A DNA stretch of 64,000 nt from Lachnospiraceae bacterium. GTDB lineage: Bacteria; Bacillota; Clostridia; Lachnospirales; Lachnospiraceae. Position 1 is the stretch's first letter. Every line of letters begins with the position of its first letter. A model generated the notes under the pieces. It searched no databases. It had not been told where the DNA came from and was given only the letters and a program-made list of their open reading frames with translations. Of the stretch, positions 15,575 through 24,072 are shown piece after piece. The stretch covers positions 1-64,000 of the forward strand of contig JAFUPV010000027.1 in NCBI GenBank assembly GCA_017472605.1, read 5' to 3'. The translations under genes were made by a program, and so were the position numbers.

Positions 15575-15584
15575 AATCAATTTG
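15575..15584 (+). repeat. Outlying cassette boundary element
   Basis: AATCAATTTG directly after the TGA stop (15572-15574) and followed by CGGAGG. It is the right half plus part of the left half of the CAAATYCNAATTTG element found in the 0-6 kb run, nearly 10 kb further on. Confidence 0.5.
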
Positions 15585-15599
15585 CGGAGGTGGCAGATT

Positions 15600-15674
15600 A
15601 TGATATTTTCGAGCCAGAACGGGGAGCTGCTTACGGAAAGACTGCTGGAAGAATCGTTTGCAAAGCGGGATTGA
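15600..15674 (+). other. Short reading frame after the outlying boundary element
   Basis: 24 codons starting at ATG 15600, 9 nt after CGGAGG, encoding SSQNGELLTERLLEESF. The good ribosome site and the abrupt end suggest the N-terminal remnant of a deleted gene, but nothing is recognisable. The rest of 15675-15734 holds only the ribosome site of the next gene. Confidence 0.3.
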
Positions 15675-15734
15675 AAGGGGAAGGAAAACGACCAGATCGG
15701 TTCAAAAAAACAGAAAACAGAGGAAACGACAGAA

Positions 15735-16079
15735 ATGAAGATTATTACAGTATGCGGCAGCTATCGATTTAAAAACGAGATGAATGCAATCGCAGAACGG
15801 ATGACATTAAAGGGCAATTGCATGCTGACTCCAATTGAACTGACAAAGCCCAACAAAGAGGCTTACACACAAGAGGAAGCAGGCATGATCGATCAGATGC
15901 ACAAAGAAAAAATAAAGCTGTCTGACGCGATTCTGGTTGTGAACGTAGACGGATACATCGGAACCAGTACCGCAAGTGAAATTGAGTATGCAAAAACATG
16001 CAAGAAAGAAATTCTGTATTACACCGATTTGATAAAAAAGGATTTTTTACTTGACTCTGCAGCTGATGCAGAGTTATAG
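15735..16079 (+). CDS. DUF4406-like / nucleoside 2-deoxyribosyltransferase-fold protein
   Basis: 114 residues. MKIITVCGSYRFKNEM is a Rossmann-like nucleotide-binding start; later KIKLSDAILVVNVDGYIG and STASEIEYAKTCKKEILYY recall the Asp and Glu positions of nucleoside deoxyribosyltransferase-like proteins. It may hydrolyse or bind a nucleotide; activity is unproven. ATG 15735 lies after AGAGGAAACGACAGAA. Stand-alone gene; the following 185 nt to the MATE gene hold no convincing reading frame. Confidence 0.7.
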   Translation: MKIITVCGSYRFKNEMNAIAERMTLKGNCMLTPIELTKPNKEAYTQEEAGMIDQMHKEKIKLSDAILVVNVDGYIGTSTASEIEYAKTCKKEILYYTDLIKKDFLLDSAADAEL

Positions 16080-16264
16080 TCAGTACAATATCCGAATACA
16101 AGGGAGAAAAGGTCAGAAATCCGATGCATAGTTACTTATGAGCGGATTATGAATGCTTTTTGGGATTACCAGAGCACATCGCGTAGAGTAACCCGGTATC
16201 ACAGGGGCAAAATATCTTTGTTCCTGCATCATATCATCAAGAGAGAAAGGCTGGATGAATCCAA

Positions 16265-17623
16265 ATGGAAAAGAATTTAACCCATGGCAGTGTGCTGAAA
16301 ACGTTATTGTCCTTCTCGCTGCCCTTTTTGCTGTCTTACTTTTTGCAGACGCTTTACGGCATGGCAGACCTGTTCATTGTCGGCCAGTTTAACGGTGTGG
16401 AAAGCACCACTGCCGTATCAATCGGAAGTCAGGTCATGCACATGCTGACGGTCATGATCGTTGGGCTTGCAATGGGTTCCACAGTGACAATCGGAAAAGC
16501 GATTGGAGCAGGCAAGCGGGAAGACGCATCCGCAGCCATTGGAAATACGGTTACTCTCTTCATGGGGCTGTCCGTGGTTATTACTGTCGTGCTGCTCCTG
16601 GCGGTTCGCCCCATTGTCTCCCTCATGTCTACTCCAGAGGAAGCGGTAGACGGTACGGTCATGTATCTGACCATCTGCTTCATCGGCATTCCCTTCATCA
16701 CCGCCTATAACATCATCAGCTCCATCTTCCGCGGCATGGGCGATTCCAGAAGTCCCATGTACTTTATTGCCATTGCCTGCGGTGCAAACATCGTGCTGGA
16801 CTATCTGTTTATCGGCGCCATGAAGCTGGGACCGGCCGGTGCTGCTCTGGGTACCACCTTATCCCAGTCCATCAGCGTAATGGTATCCCTTTGGATCATT
16901 CTGCGGAAACAGACAGGATTGTCCCTGAAAAAAGCACACTTCCAGCCAAAGAGAAGCGTCATGAGTTCCCTGCTGAAGGTCGGACTTCCCGTTGCGTTTC
17001 AGGACGGATTCATCCAGATTTCGTTCATCGTAATCACTGTAATTGCCAATCTGCGCGGCCTCAACGATGCGGCGGCAGTTGGTATCGTGGAAAAGCTGAT
17101 CAGCTTTCTGTTTCTTGTTCCGTCTTCCATGCTGTCTGCAGTTTCTGCGCTTGCCGCTCAGAACATCGGCGCCGGAAAACAGGATCGCGCAAAGCAGACG
17201 CTGCGGTATGCGATCATGCTTTCTGTTTCCTATGGTGTGCTTGCCGTCATCGTCATGCAGCTTTCTGCGGAAACCTTCGTCGGCCTGTTTTCAACGGAGA
17301 CAGAAGTAATTCACCTTGGCGGACAATATATGCGCGGTTACATCTGGGACTGTGTTCTGGCAAGCATTCATTTTTGCTTCAGCGGTTATTTCTGTGCCTG
17401 CGGTCTGTCCGGATTTTCGTTTCTGCATAATTCGATTTCCATCGTATGCGCCCGAATCCCGCTGGCCTATCTGGCATCCAGACTTTTTACGGACACACTG
17501 TTCCCCATGGGACTTGCAACAACAGCAGGCTCCAGCGTCTCTGTAGTGATCTGCATCGGCGTGTTTATCTGGATGCAGCGAAAGGAAAAGAAACAGAACA
17601 TGGAAAGCGGCAGGGGATGTTGA
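16265..17623 (+). CDS. MATE family multidrug efflux transporter
   Basis: 452 residues with about 12 hydrophobic segments in two homologous halves. Characteristic blocks are FSLPFLLSYFLQTLYGMADL near the N terminus, FRGMGDSRSPMYFIAIACG (end of helix 4 region) and VAFQDGFIQISFIVITVIAN at the start of the second half. MATE proteins export cationic drugs or metabolites using Na+ or H+ gradients; the substrate is unknown. Overlapping open frames on both strands here are shadows of its G+C-rich codons. The downstream methyltransferase starts within 31 nt. Confidence 0.9.
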   Translation: MEKNLTHGSVLKTLLSFSLPFLLSYFLQTLYGMADLFIVGQFNGVESTTAVSIGSQVMHMLTVMIVGLAMGSTVTIGKAIGAGKREDASAAIGNTVTLFMGLSVVITVVLLLAVRPIVSLMSTPEEAVDGTVMYLTICFIGIPFITAYNIISSIFRGMGDSRSPMYFIAIACGANIVLDYLFIGAMKLGPAGAALGTTLSQSISVMVSLWIILRKQTGLSLKKAHFQPKRSVMSSLLKVGLPVAFQDGFIQISFIVITVIANLRGLNDAAAVGIVEKLISFLFLVPSSMLSAVSALAAQNIGAGKQDRAKQTLRYAIMLSVSYGVLAVIVMQLSAETFVGLFSTETEVIHLGGQYMRGYIWDCVLASIHFCFSGYFCACGLSGFSFLHNSISIVCARIPLAYLASRLFTDTLFPMGLATTAGSSVSVVICIGVFIWMQRKEKKQNMESGRGC

Positions 17624-17653
17624 TTGGATAAAAGAATTTGTGAGGATAATGAC

Positions 17654-18304
17654 ATGCTGGAAAAAATGAGCGATTTTTTTGAAAATCGACTGGATGGATA
17701 TGATGAACACATGCGGACGAATATTGAATCAGCAGAGGAGTTTTATCCGTATACTGCGGACTGTCTGCCGAAGAAGGAAAACTGCAGCATCCTTGATTTG
17801 GGGTGTGGCACCGGATTGGAATTAGAAGAATACTATTTATTCAATCCGTCTGCCAGGGTAACAGGGATTGATTTATCACAGGGAATGTTGTCGGCACTGA
17901 AAAAGAAATTCCCGGATAAAAACATGACGCTTGTTATCGGTTCCTATTTCGATGTTCCCTTCGGCGAGCAGCTTTTTGATGCAGCTGTATCAGTAGAAAG
18001 TCTGCACCATTTTACAAAAGCGGAAAAAGTTCCTTTGTACGCGAAACTGCACAGGGCGCTGAAAGATCAGGGCTATTTCATCTTAACGGATTATTTTTCC
18101 TTATCCGATGAAGAAGAACGGCTGCATCGCCGGAACCTGATTTCCATAAAAGCAGAACAGGGACTTGGAGAGAATGAATGTTATCACTATGACACGCCGC
18201 TTACCGTAATGCATGAAACGGAAGCATTACTGGAAGCAGGGTTTTCATCGGTTGAAGTGTTGAAGAACTGGGGAGCTACCTATACATTGAAGGCAGTCCG
18301 ATAG
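17654..18304 (+). CDS. Class I SAM-dependent methyltransferase
   Basis: 216 residues. SILDLGCGTGLELEEY is motif I (SAM binding), GIDLSQGMLSALK motif II with the acidic residue contacting the ribose, and FDAAVSVESLHHFTKAEK motif IV. Proteins like this methylate small molecules; the acceptor is unknown. ATG 17654 follows TGTGAGGATAATGAC. An in-frame TTG at 17624 abuts the MATE stop codon but precedes the ribosome site. Probably co-transcribed with the MATE gene. Confidence 0.85.
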   Translation: MLEKMSDFFENRLDGYDEHMRTNIESAEEFYPYTADCLPKKENCSILDLGCGTGLELEEYYLFNPSARVTGIDLSQGMLSALKKKFPDKNMTLVIGSYFDVPFGEQLFDAAVSVESLHHFTKAEKVPLYAKLHRALKDQGYFILTDYFSLSDEEERLHRRNLISIKAEQGLGENECYHYDTPLTVMHETEALLEAGFSSVEVLKNWGATYTLKAVR

Positions 18305-18327
18305 CCTTGCATCGATTGGGCAAAACT

Positions 18328-18921
18328 ATGATTGAAACGATAATTGAAACTTTGATTTTAAGTATTACATCCTTTGTTGGAACAAATATTGATGACATGT
18401 TTATCAACACCCTGTTCTTTTCGGAAGCGGAAACAGGCGCAGACAGGAACTGTATTGTCTGCGGAAAGTATCTTGGCACAGGAATCCTGGTTCTGTTAAG
18501 TATTCTTGGTGCCTTTGGACTGCAATTTCTGCCGCAGCGCTTCATCGGCTGCCTTGGTCTTATTCCGATTGGTTTAGGTGTCAAAGAAATCATTGGCAGT
18601 CTCAAATCCAAAGGGATTGATGAGGCAGATGAGGATGCAGAAAAATCAACAAACAGGGTAATCAATACAGCACTTATCACAATGGCGAATGGTGCAGACA
18701 ATATTGGCGTATACATTCCGCTTTTTGCCGGATTTGCAGTGTGGCAGATCCTGTTGACTGTCTGCGTGTTTTTCGTTTTCATTGCTGTCTGGTGCTTTCT
18801 TGGAAAGGCACTGGCAGACCTGCCTGTTTTGCGGAATCTTCTGTCGAAATATAAAACGGTTATCGTACCGATCGTGTATATCGCATTGGGGGGATACATC
18901 TTATTGAAAAATTATATGTAA
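18328..18921 (+). CDS. CadD-like cadmium resistance/permease family protein
   Basis: 197 residues with five to six hydrophobic segments. ITSFVGTNIDDMFINTLFF at the N terminus and ITMANGADNIGVYIPLFAG in the middle are the two conserved Asp-containing blocks of CadD/LysE-type transporters. Family members export cadmium or other small cations, but many are uncharacterised. Start ATG 18328 is taken because the earlier TTG has no ribosome site; support for either is weak. Followed by decayed sequence. Confidence 0.78.
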   Translation: MIETIIETLILSITSFVGTNIDDMFINTLFFSEAETGADRNCIVCGKYLGTGILVLLSILGAFGLQFLPQRFIGCLGLIPIGLGVKEIIGSLKSKGIDEADEDAEKSTNRVINTALITMANGADNIGVYIPLFAGFAVWQILLTVCVFFVFIAVWCFLGKALADLPVLRNLLSKYKTVIVPIVYIALGGYILLKNYM

Positions 18922-18961
18922 TTCATGCTTCGTTTGTAAGCATCAATTTGGAGAGATAATA

Positions 18962-19248
18962 ATGCGGATACTAACATATGGTGCAGGGGTAATTGACTGT
19001 CTATATGGGAAGAAATATGTGGTAAAGTAAGAATTATCAAATTCGTCGTTCTTTTTAAGAAAGCTCATATTCCATATCAAATCGTGAAAGATATGCATGA
19101 ATGGCAGCTGTGCCATTTGGCAATGATAGTGCCGATTGCGGATGCTCTTCCTGAGTTCAAGAAAATAGCAGGTATCGTTAATGCAAATAAATCATTATAC
19201 GACAGCTTCAATGACAGAGCTAGATTTATAGAGTATAATGGAAAATAG
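18962..19248 (+). pseudogene. Ketopantoate reductase-like gene remnant with internal deletion
   Basis: The left end reads MRILTYGAGVIDCLYG, the NAD(P)-binding start of ketopantoate/2-hydroxyacid-type reductases, then stops at TAA 19028-19030. Further on, a separate frame up to TAG 19246-19248 reads IVKDMHEWQLCHLAMIVPIAD, the conserved C-terminal domain of the same family. The middle (roughly two thirds of a 300-residue protein) is missing, so this is a deletion remnant. CATCAATTTGGAGAG just upstream resembles half of the boundary element plus ribosome site. Confidence 0.7.
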
Positions 19249-19324
19249 TTTGATAAATTTGAGTGAAATACGAATAGCGGTTTAAGTCTCAACATATCAT
19301 AGTATAAAAAGAACGACACAAATA

Positions 19325-19354
19325 TTGACATCTTTGGTATAAATATGGTACTGT
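19325..19354 (+). promoter_or_regulatory. Predicted promoter of the AbiE toxin-antitoxin operon
   Basis: -35 TTGACA (19325-19330), 18-nt spacer, -10 TACTGT (19349-19354), about 10 nt ahead of the ribosome site GGAGG. AbiE operons are normally autorepressed by AbiEi; no clear inverted repeat was identified here. Confidence 0.5.
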
Positions 19355-19372
19355 ATATGTGGAGGTGAGAGC

Positions 19373-19999
19373 ATGCTAAAATCTTACTTAATGGATAACT
19401 ATGGATATAATGAGCCAATATTTTTAAATGATTTATCAATAGAAGGATTATCTGAAAATGCAGTGCGCCAGTCTGTAAAGAGACTTGTGGCAAATGGTTT
19501 TTTAGAGCGATATGATAATGGAATCTATTATATACCGAAACAAGGTGGATTGTTAGGTAAGAGTTATCTCGATCCGTTCCTTGTTATTATGCGTAAATAT
19601 GTGCAAAACAAATCCGAAACATATGGTTATGTTACCGGATTATCTTTTGCAAATCAATTAGGATTAACCACACAAATGCCGGCAGTAATAGAGGTTGTTA
19701 CAAATCGCGAAGCAACCAATGGACGCATGATTATGGTAGGCAATCTGAAGGTGAGAATTAAGAAGCCATCCGTTACGATTTCTGATTCAAATGCTGAAAT
19801 TTTACAGCTTTTAGATAGTATCGGACAGGCTGAAAAGTATACAGAGCTTCCACTGGAAGAAACCATAGAAACCATGATTTCATATATAAAACAGAAGCGT
19901 TTTACGAAGGAACAGCTATCCCAGGTATCATCCATTCTAACTGGTGCGACTGCGAAAAAATTAATTGAATGGGGGATGATTTATGAATTTGCATCATGA
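19373..19999 (+). CDS. abiEi: AbiEi-type antitoxin / winged-helix regulator (DUF6088 family)
   Basis: 208 residues. An N-terminal winged helix (LSENAVRQSVKRLVANGFLE, then YDNGIYYIPK) is followed by the DUF6088/AbiEi C-terminal region (YGYVTGLSFANQLGLTTQMP, EVVTNREATNGR). AbiEi proteins repress their operon and neutralise the cognate AbiEii nucleotidyltransferase. ATG 19373 follows GGAGG. It overlaps the toxin gene by 17 nt, the usual coupling. The reading frame is intact, in contrast to the toxin. Confidence 0.82.
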   Translation: MLKSYLMDNYGYNEPIFLNDLSIEGLSENAVRQSVKRLVANGFLERYDNGIYYIPKQGGLLGKSYLDPFLVIMRKYVQNKSETYGYVTGLSFANQLGLTTQMPAVIEVVTNREATNGRMIMVGNLKVRIKKPSVTISDSNAEILQLLDSIGQAEKYTELPLEETIETMISYIKQKRFTKEQLSQVSSILTGATAKKLIEWGMIYEFAS

Positions 20000-20897
20000 T
20001 AAAGAAGCATTGGAAGAACTGATTATTGGTGCTGCTAATGAATTGGCTATTCCAACCAATGTAATTGAGAAAGATTATTATGTGACAATTACTCTTAAGG
20101 CATTATCTAATAAACTGGAAGATTTGGTATTCAAGGGTGGTACTTCGCTTACAAAGTGTTATCAGCTGTTAGACCGTTTTTCGGAAGATATTGATTTGTC
20201 TTATACTGCAGAATCAGGTACACCGGGGGAAAGCAGAAAGAAACAGTTGAAAAAGGCTATTGTCTCAACAATGGAAGAGTTTGATTTCCCGATTAATAAT
20301 CTTGAAAACACAAGAAGCCGGAGAAACTATAACTGCTACAGAGCAAACTATCCATCTATGTATGAGTAATCTGCTATCTTGAAATCGGAATTGGTGGTTG
20401 AAACATTTGTAGCAATGTTACCATTTCCTACTACAAAGCGGCTGGTAGATAATTACATTTACCGATTCTTAAATAAAATCAATCGTTTGGATCTGGCAGA
20501 AAAATATGATTTAATGCCTTTTGAAATGACAACCCAAGCGATAGAGAGAACTTTGGTAGATAAAGTATTTGCCTTGTGTGATTATTATATGGATGGAAAG
20601 ATAGAGCGCCATTCCAGACACTTATATGATATTTATAAGATAGTGAATTCTATCGGAATTCCAGACGAAATCTCTTTGCTGATTCCCGAAGTAAGAGCAG
20701 TACGTGCTCAGATGCCAGTATGCCCGTCCGCAAAACCGGGTGTTTGTGTATCTGAAAAATTACATGAGATTATTGATAGTCAGGTATATAGAGATGATTA
20801 TGAAGATATAACCCTTGGATTATTATTTGTTCCGGAAACTTATGATACGGTAATTAAGAGTCTGCAGCAGATAGCGGATAGTGGATTGTGGGATTAG
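19983..20897 (+). pseudogene. abiEii: AbiEii-type nucleotidyltransferase toxin, broken by one stop codon
   Basis: Two pieces in the same frame separated only by TAA 20367-20369. The first holds the nucleotidyltransferase signature FKGGTSLTKCYQLLDRFSED then IDLSY; the second (20379-20897) holds ELVVETFVAMLPFPTT, MTTQAIERTLVDKVFALCD and RHSRHLYDIYKI. Together they make a full-length protein of about 300 residues. Intact AbiEii adds nucleotides to RNA such as tRNA ends and causes growth arrest. With the stop it is most likely inactive, leaving an orphan antitoxin. Confidence 0.83.
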
Positions 20898-21125
20898 ATA
20901 AATGAATTTTGCTTTATTTTTCAGCAACCTTTGTATATAATATGAGTGAAAAGAGTAATCTTTTGGGAGGCACACCCGGACAGCACCTCTTTCCCTGGTG
21001 GGGGATAAAAAATATACCATGAACGTTCAGCAATAGGTGATATGTTGTCAGCTATCCAAGATATTGCAATGCGAGGGCTTGTTTCGGAGGAAGCAGGCCT
21101 TTATTCATATAGAAAGGAGAATCTC

Positions 21126-22169
21126 GTGGATCGAACAATCATTGAACAGATAGCGACACAACTGAATCTGGGTACGCTGGTGGCAGTTCCGCGCTCCCTG
21201 ACCGGCGGATTCCTTCACAAAATGTATTCGCTGCATACCACAAAAGGACGGTATGCCGTGAAACTTCTGAATCCCCATATCATGAAGCGGGAAACAGCCC
21301 CGGCAAACTATCGATGCGCGGAAGAACTGGAACAAAAGCTGGAAGAGCAGGGACTTCCAATCCTCCCGGCACTGAGTTTCGGCGGTAGAAAAATGCAGGA
21401 AATCAACGGGCAATTTTTCTATTTATATGACTGGTATGATGGAAAAGCTTTGAAAAGCAGCGAAGTGACGGCAGATCATTGTACAAAAATCGGAAGAATT
21501 CTTGCAGCGATTCACGGCATCGAACGAAGACCTGCAGAAGACATGGGCATCGAACGGAGACCGGAGGAAGACATGAGCAGAGAGCAGCGACCGGAAGAAA
21601 ACGTGGACACCGAACCTGGTATCGACTGGGATTTCTATATCGACCAGATGGCAGCTGCGAACCTGGAGCTTCATTCGCTTCTGTTTCAGACCCGTCCAAT
21701 TCTGTATGAATGTGTGAGAAAAGGAAATCAGGCGGTGAAACGGCTTCCGGCAGTTGAAACAATCTGCCACAATGATATGGATTGCAAAAACGTCCTCTGG
21801 AACAGAAATGAATGCCGCGTCATAGATCTGGAATGTCTTTCCTGGTCCAATCCATATGTTGAATTGTATGAAACGGCCCTCTGCTGGTCCGGTTACGAAA
21901 CGAATGCCATTGATTTCCATCGCCTGAAACAGTTTATGGATTCCTATTCAGAAGCGGGAGGAAAGCTTCCTGCCGATTGGGAAGTTGTTTATGACAGCAA
22001 TGTGGGAAGACTGGGATGGCTGGAATATAATCTGAAACGGGTTCTTGGAATTGACTGCGGAGCAGATGAAAAGGAAATGGGAATTTCTCAGGTTCGCTCT
22101 TCCATTGCGCAGATTATGTATTATCATGATGCAAAAGAGGATATTTTGCACTGTCTGAATGAGGCGTGA
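21126..22169 (+). CDS. Phosphotransferase of the aminoglycoside/choline kinase (APH) family
   Basis: 347 residues with a kinase-like fold: GGFLHKMYSLHTTKGRYAVK (nucleotide loop and Lys), ICHNDMDCKNVLWN (catalytic loop HxD...N) and RVIDLECLSW in place of the usual DFD metal motif. It phosphorylates an unknown small molecule; drug resistance is not implied. GTG 21126 follows GAAAGGAG; an in-frame TTG/ATG at 21042 precedes that site. Residues 131-160 are three 10-residue tandem repeats (ERRPxED) in the linker between lobes. The 228 nt upstream hold a TATAAT-like box near 20938 but no gene. Confidence 0.84.
   Translation: MDRTIIEQIATQLNLGTLVAVPRSLTGGFLHKMYSLHTTKGRYAVKLLNPHIMKRETAPANYRCAEELEQKLEEQGLPILPALSFGGRKMQEINGQFFYLYDWYDGKALKSSEVTADHCTKIGRILAAIHGIERRPAEDMGIERRPEEDMSREQRPEENVDTEPGIDWDFYIDQMAAANLELHSLLFQTRPILYECVRKGNQAVKRLPAVETICHNDMDCKNVLWNRNECRVIDLECLSWSNPYVELYETALCWSGYETNAIDFHRLKQFMDSYSEAGGKLPADWEVVYDSNVGRLGWLEYNLKRVLGIDCGADEKEMGISQVRSSIAQIMYYHDAKEDILHCLNEA
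21516..21605 (+). repeat. In-frame 30-bp tandem repeat (three copies) inside the APH-family gene
   Basis: Three units, 21516-21545, 21546-21575 and 21576-21605, encode GIERRPAEDM, GIERRPEEDM and SREQRPEENV. Units one and two are near identical at DNA level, the third diverged. Confidence 0.85.
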
Positions 22170-22198
22170 GCGAGAGGAATTGCGCAGGAGGACCGTTG

Positions 22199-22810
22199 GT
22201 GATTATTAGAAGCGGATCATGGAAACCAGTTAATTGGGATAATGACATATACATGGGGAAATTAATGAAAGATCATTGGAGACGGTTTGATGAAACCTTT
22301 GAATCGAAATTAGAATGCATCGGAATTACTTCGTTCGGATATGTGAGAACGGCAGATCTTCATTTTTTTGAAGAAATCCGTGCGATATGTGCCGGCAACC
22401 AGTGCAGAAACTACGGAAAAACATGGGCATGCCCACCTGCAGTTGGAACCCTGGAGGAATGCCGCAGCCAGTGTCTGAAATTTTCCTCTGCCATGGTGTT
22501 TTCCGCCTCCTATCCGTTGGAGGATTCCTTTGACTACGAAGGAATGGTTCACGGGCACCGGCAGTTTAAGCAGGTCTGTGATAACCTGCATGAGATGCTG
22601 GATTTTCCGCATCTGTTACTATCAAATGAAGGCTGCGTCCGATGTCAGACATGTACCTATCCCAATGCACCGTGCCGATTTCCAGAGAAGCTGTTTCCTT
22701 CCCTGGAGGGATACGGTATTCTGGTCAGTGATTTGGCAAAAAGTGCGGAAATGCCGTACATAAAAGCGGGGCATGTAACTTATTTTGGATTGTTATGTTA
22801 CGATCGATGA
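22199..22810 (+). CDS. DUF2284 metal-binding protein
   Basis: 203 residues. ICAGNQCRNYGKTWACPP, LSNEGCVRCQTCTYP and APCRFPEKLFPSLEGYGI are the three cysteine clusters of DUF2284, predicted iron-sulfur or corrinoid-associated metal-binding proteins. KAGHVTYFGLLCYD closes the domain as usual. Biological role unknown. GTG 22199 is proposed because GCAGGAGG lies 7 nt upstream; ATG 22253 or 22265 would give a shorter product starting nearer the conserved region. Confidence 0.82.
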   Translation: MIIRSGSWKPVNWDNDIYMGKLMKDHWRRFDETFESKLECIGITSFGYVRTADLHFFEEIRAICAGNQCRNYGKTWACPPAVGTLEECRSQCLKFSSAMVFSASYPLEDSFDYEGMVHGHRQFKQVCDNLHEMLDFPHLLLSNEGCVRCQTCTYPNAPCRFPEKLFPSLEGYGILVSDLAKSAEMPYIKAGHVTYFGLLCYDR

Positions 22811-22837
22811 TGCGGAATACTGGAGAGGTGAGTGTTT

Positions 22838-23044
22838 ATGAAAATCGTTTTTGTCCGGCACGGAGAACCCATTAGCAGATCCAAACCTGTTTTTGACAAA
22901 TATGTGGATCTCGGATATGAGAAGATTATGGTGGTAGCCCATGGAGGAATCATTCGAAGGTATGTGGGAATTGGATTGATTGATCACTGCGAAGTATTTG
23001 AAGTGGAGTATTCGAAAGAGTTTTCGTGCTTTGGTTGGGTGTAA
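22838..23044 (+). pseudogene. Histidine phosphatase with in-frame internal deletion
   Basis: 68 codons. MKIVFVRHGEP is the N-terminal catalytic block of histidine phosphatases and YEKIMVVAHGGIIRRYVG the C-terminal catalytic His block. Normally more than 100 residues lie between; here only about 20 do, so the core is missing. The frame is still open and carries GGAGAGGTG as ribosome site, so a short peptide may be made, but activity is unlikely. Confidence 0.7.
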
Positions 23045-23090
23045 ATCGTCCGGGAAAATTTGAATTAAAGGAGTTCGGAGGAAACAGGAT

Positions 23091-23198
23091 ATGGCAGAGA
23101 AATAGGATTTTACAGCAATTGCTGTATGCGGAGAGTGTGGTACCGGATGCAAAAAGAAAGACACAGATGCCGGCAGGGGCTGCATTGAATATAAATTA
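23091..23198 (+). pseudogene. DUF3795-like cysteine-rich N-terminal remnant with amber codon
   Basis: After GGAGG, ATG 23091 opens MAEK, then TAG at 23103-23105, then DFTAIAVCGECGTGCKKK and GRGCIEYK before running in frame into the nucleotidyltransferase start at 23199. The CGxC...GC pattern is the N-terminal part of DUF3795 proteins. It looks like the truncated start of one gene joined to the next one, then silenced by the stop. Confidence 0.6.
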
Positions 23199-23642
23199 AT
23201 GGTTCTCAGTAAAATCGCAGACGGACTGAACAAAGCGGATATCACATGGTCAATCGGTGCCTCGCTGCTGCTGTATCTGAAGGGGATAACGGACCGTTTT
23301 AATGATATTGATATCATGGTTACCGAAAAGGATGTGTTCCGTTTAAAAGAAACCCTTCTGTCTCTTGGAACCATGAATCCGCCAAACCCGAATCGGCAGT
23401 ACAGAACGAGACATTTCTACGAGTTTGTCGTGGATGGAATTGATATTGACGTAATGGCCGGATTTGTAATTGTGGATGATGACAGGGAATATGATTGCTC
23501 TCTGCATGAAAATCAGATCATCGAATATCAGGTGGTAAATGATGCAACAATACCGCTGCAATTGGTTGCTTTGTGGAGAGAATACTACCGGCTGATGCAC
23601 AGAGAGAAAAAGGTTGCGATGATTGATCAGGCGATACTGTAG
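23199..23642 (+). CDS. Nucleotidyltransferase-fold protein
   Basis: 147 residues. KADITWSIGASLLLYLKGI, then RFNDIDIMVTEKD, is a minimal nucleotidyltransferase pattern (GxS...D-I-D), and VDGIDIDVMAGFVI supplies a third Asp. Similar small proteins resemble aminoglycoside nucleotidyltransferase-like or MNT-type domains; substrate unknown. The start is uncertain: ATG 23199 lacks a good ribosome site because the preceding DUF3795 remnant has replaced the native upstream region. It ends at a terminator shared with the convergent minus-strand genes. Confidence 0.7.
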   Translation: MVLSKIADGLNKADITWSIGASLLLYLKGITDRFNDIDIMVTEKDVFRLKETLLSLGTMNPPNPNRQYRTRHFYEFVVDGIDIDVMAGFVIVDDDREYDCSLHENQIIEYQVVNDATIPLQLVALWREYYRLMHREKKVAMIDQAIL

Positions 23643-23700
23643 CAGAGTTGTGAATGTGTCGGATTCGGGGGATATGATCGCTCACTGCTCGCATAAAGGA

Positions 23701-23733
23701 AAAGGGAACAGAAGAAGTATAGCTGTTCCCTTT
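23701..23733. terminator. Bidirectional terminator between convergent genes
   Basis: AAAGGGAACAG (23701-23711) pairs with CTGTTCCCTTT (23723-23733) around an 11-nt loop. A-rich sequence on the left and T-rich on the right allow function in both directions. It overlaps the last codon of the flavodoxin-like gene. Confidence 0.75.
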
Positions 23734-24067
23734 AAATACATTTCAGGATGATTGCGCTAAGTTCATCCTTAAAATGCAGTTCACGGATCTGAGCAATCGC
23801 AGACTCGTCGTAAGGGGATGCTCCGACGCAGAACACAAGAATTTTCTTTCCTGTCAGGAATTTGATATTCCGTTTCAGGAAAGAGAGTCCGGCAATTCCA
23901 GATGCATAGACGCCTCCGCCAAGGATGATTGTATCATATTCACATACTTGATTCAGTTTGGCAGCTTTCGTTTCCATACAGGCAAAGCCAGTCTCTTCCT
24001 GCAGCCACTGGGCATATTTTTTTGTAGCACCATATTTTGATTGATATAGAATAATTCCACTGCTCAT
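23732..24067 (-). CDS. Flavodoxin-domain protein, C-terminally truncated
   Basis: 111 residues. SSGIILYQSKYGATKKYAQW is the FMN phosphate-binding loop, YDTIILGGGVYASGIAGLSF the 50s loop and KILVFCVGASPYDE the next strand. Full-length relatives, HemG-like or small flavodoxins, are about 160 residues; here the last third is missing and the frame ends inside the terminator stem. The deletion may have joined it to the terminator. Follows a MarR regulator gene by 5 nt, so one operon. Confidence 0.72.
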   Translation of the reverse strand: MSSGIILYQSKYGATKKYAQWLQEETGFACMETKAAKLNQVCEYDTIILGGGVYASGIAGLSFLKRNIKFLTGKKILVFCVGASPYDESAIAQIRELHFKDELSAIILKCI

Positions 24068-24072
24068 AAAAT

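Noticed and set aside
16892-17430. Long overlapping + strand frame inside the MATE gene
   Set aside because: Different frame from a transporter with continuous membrane segments; a compositional shadow.
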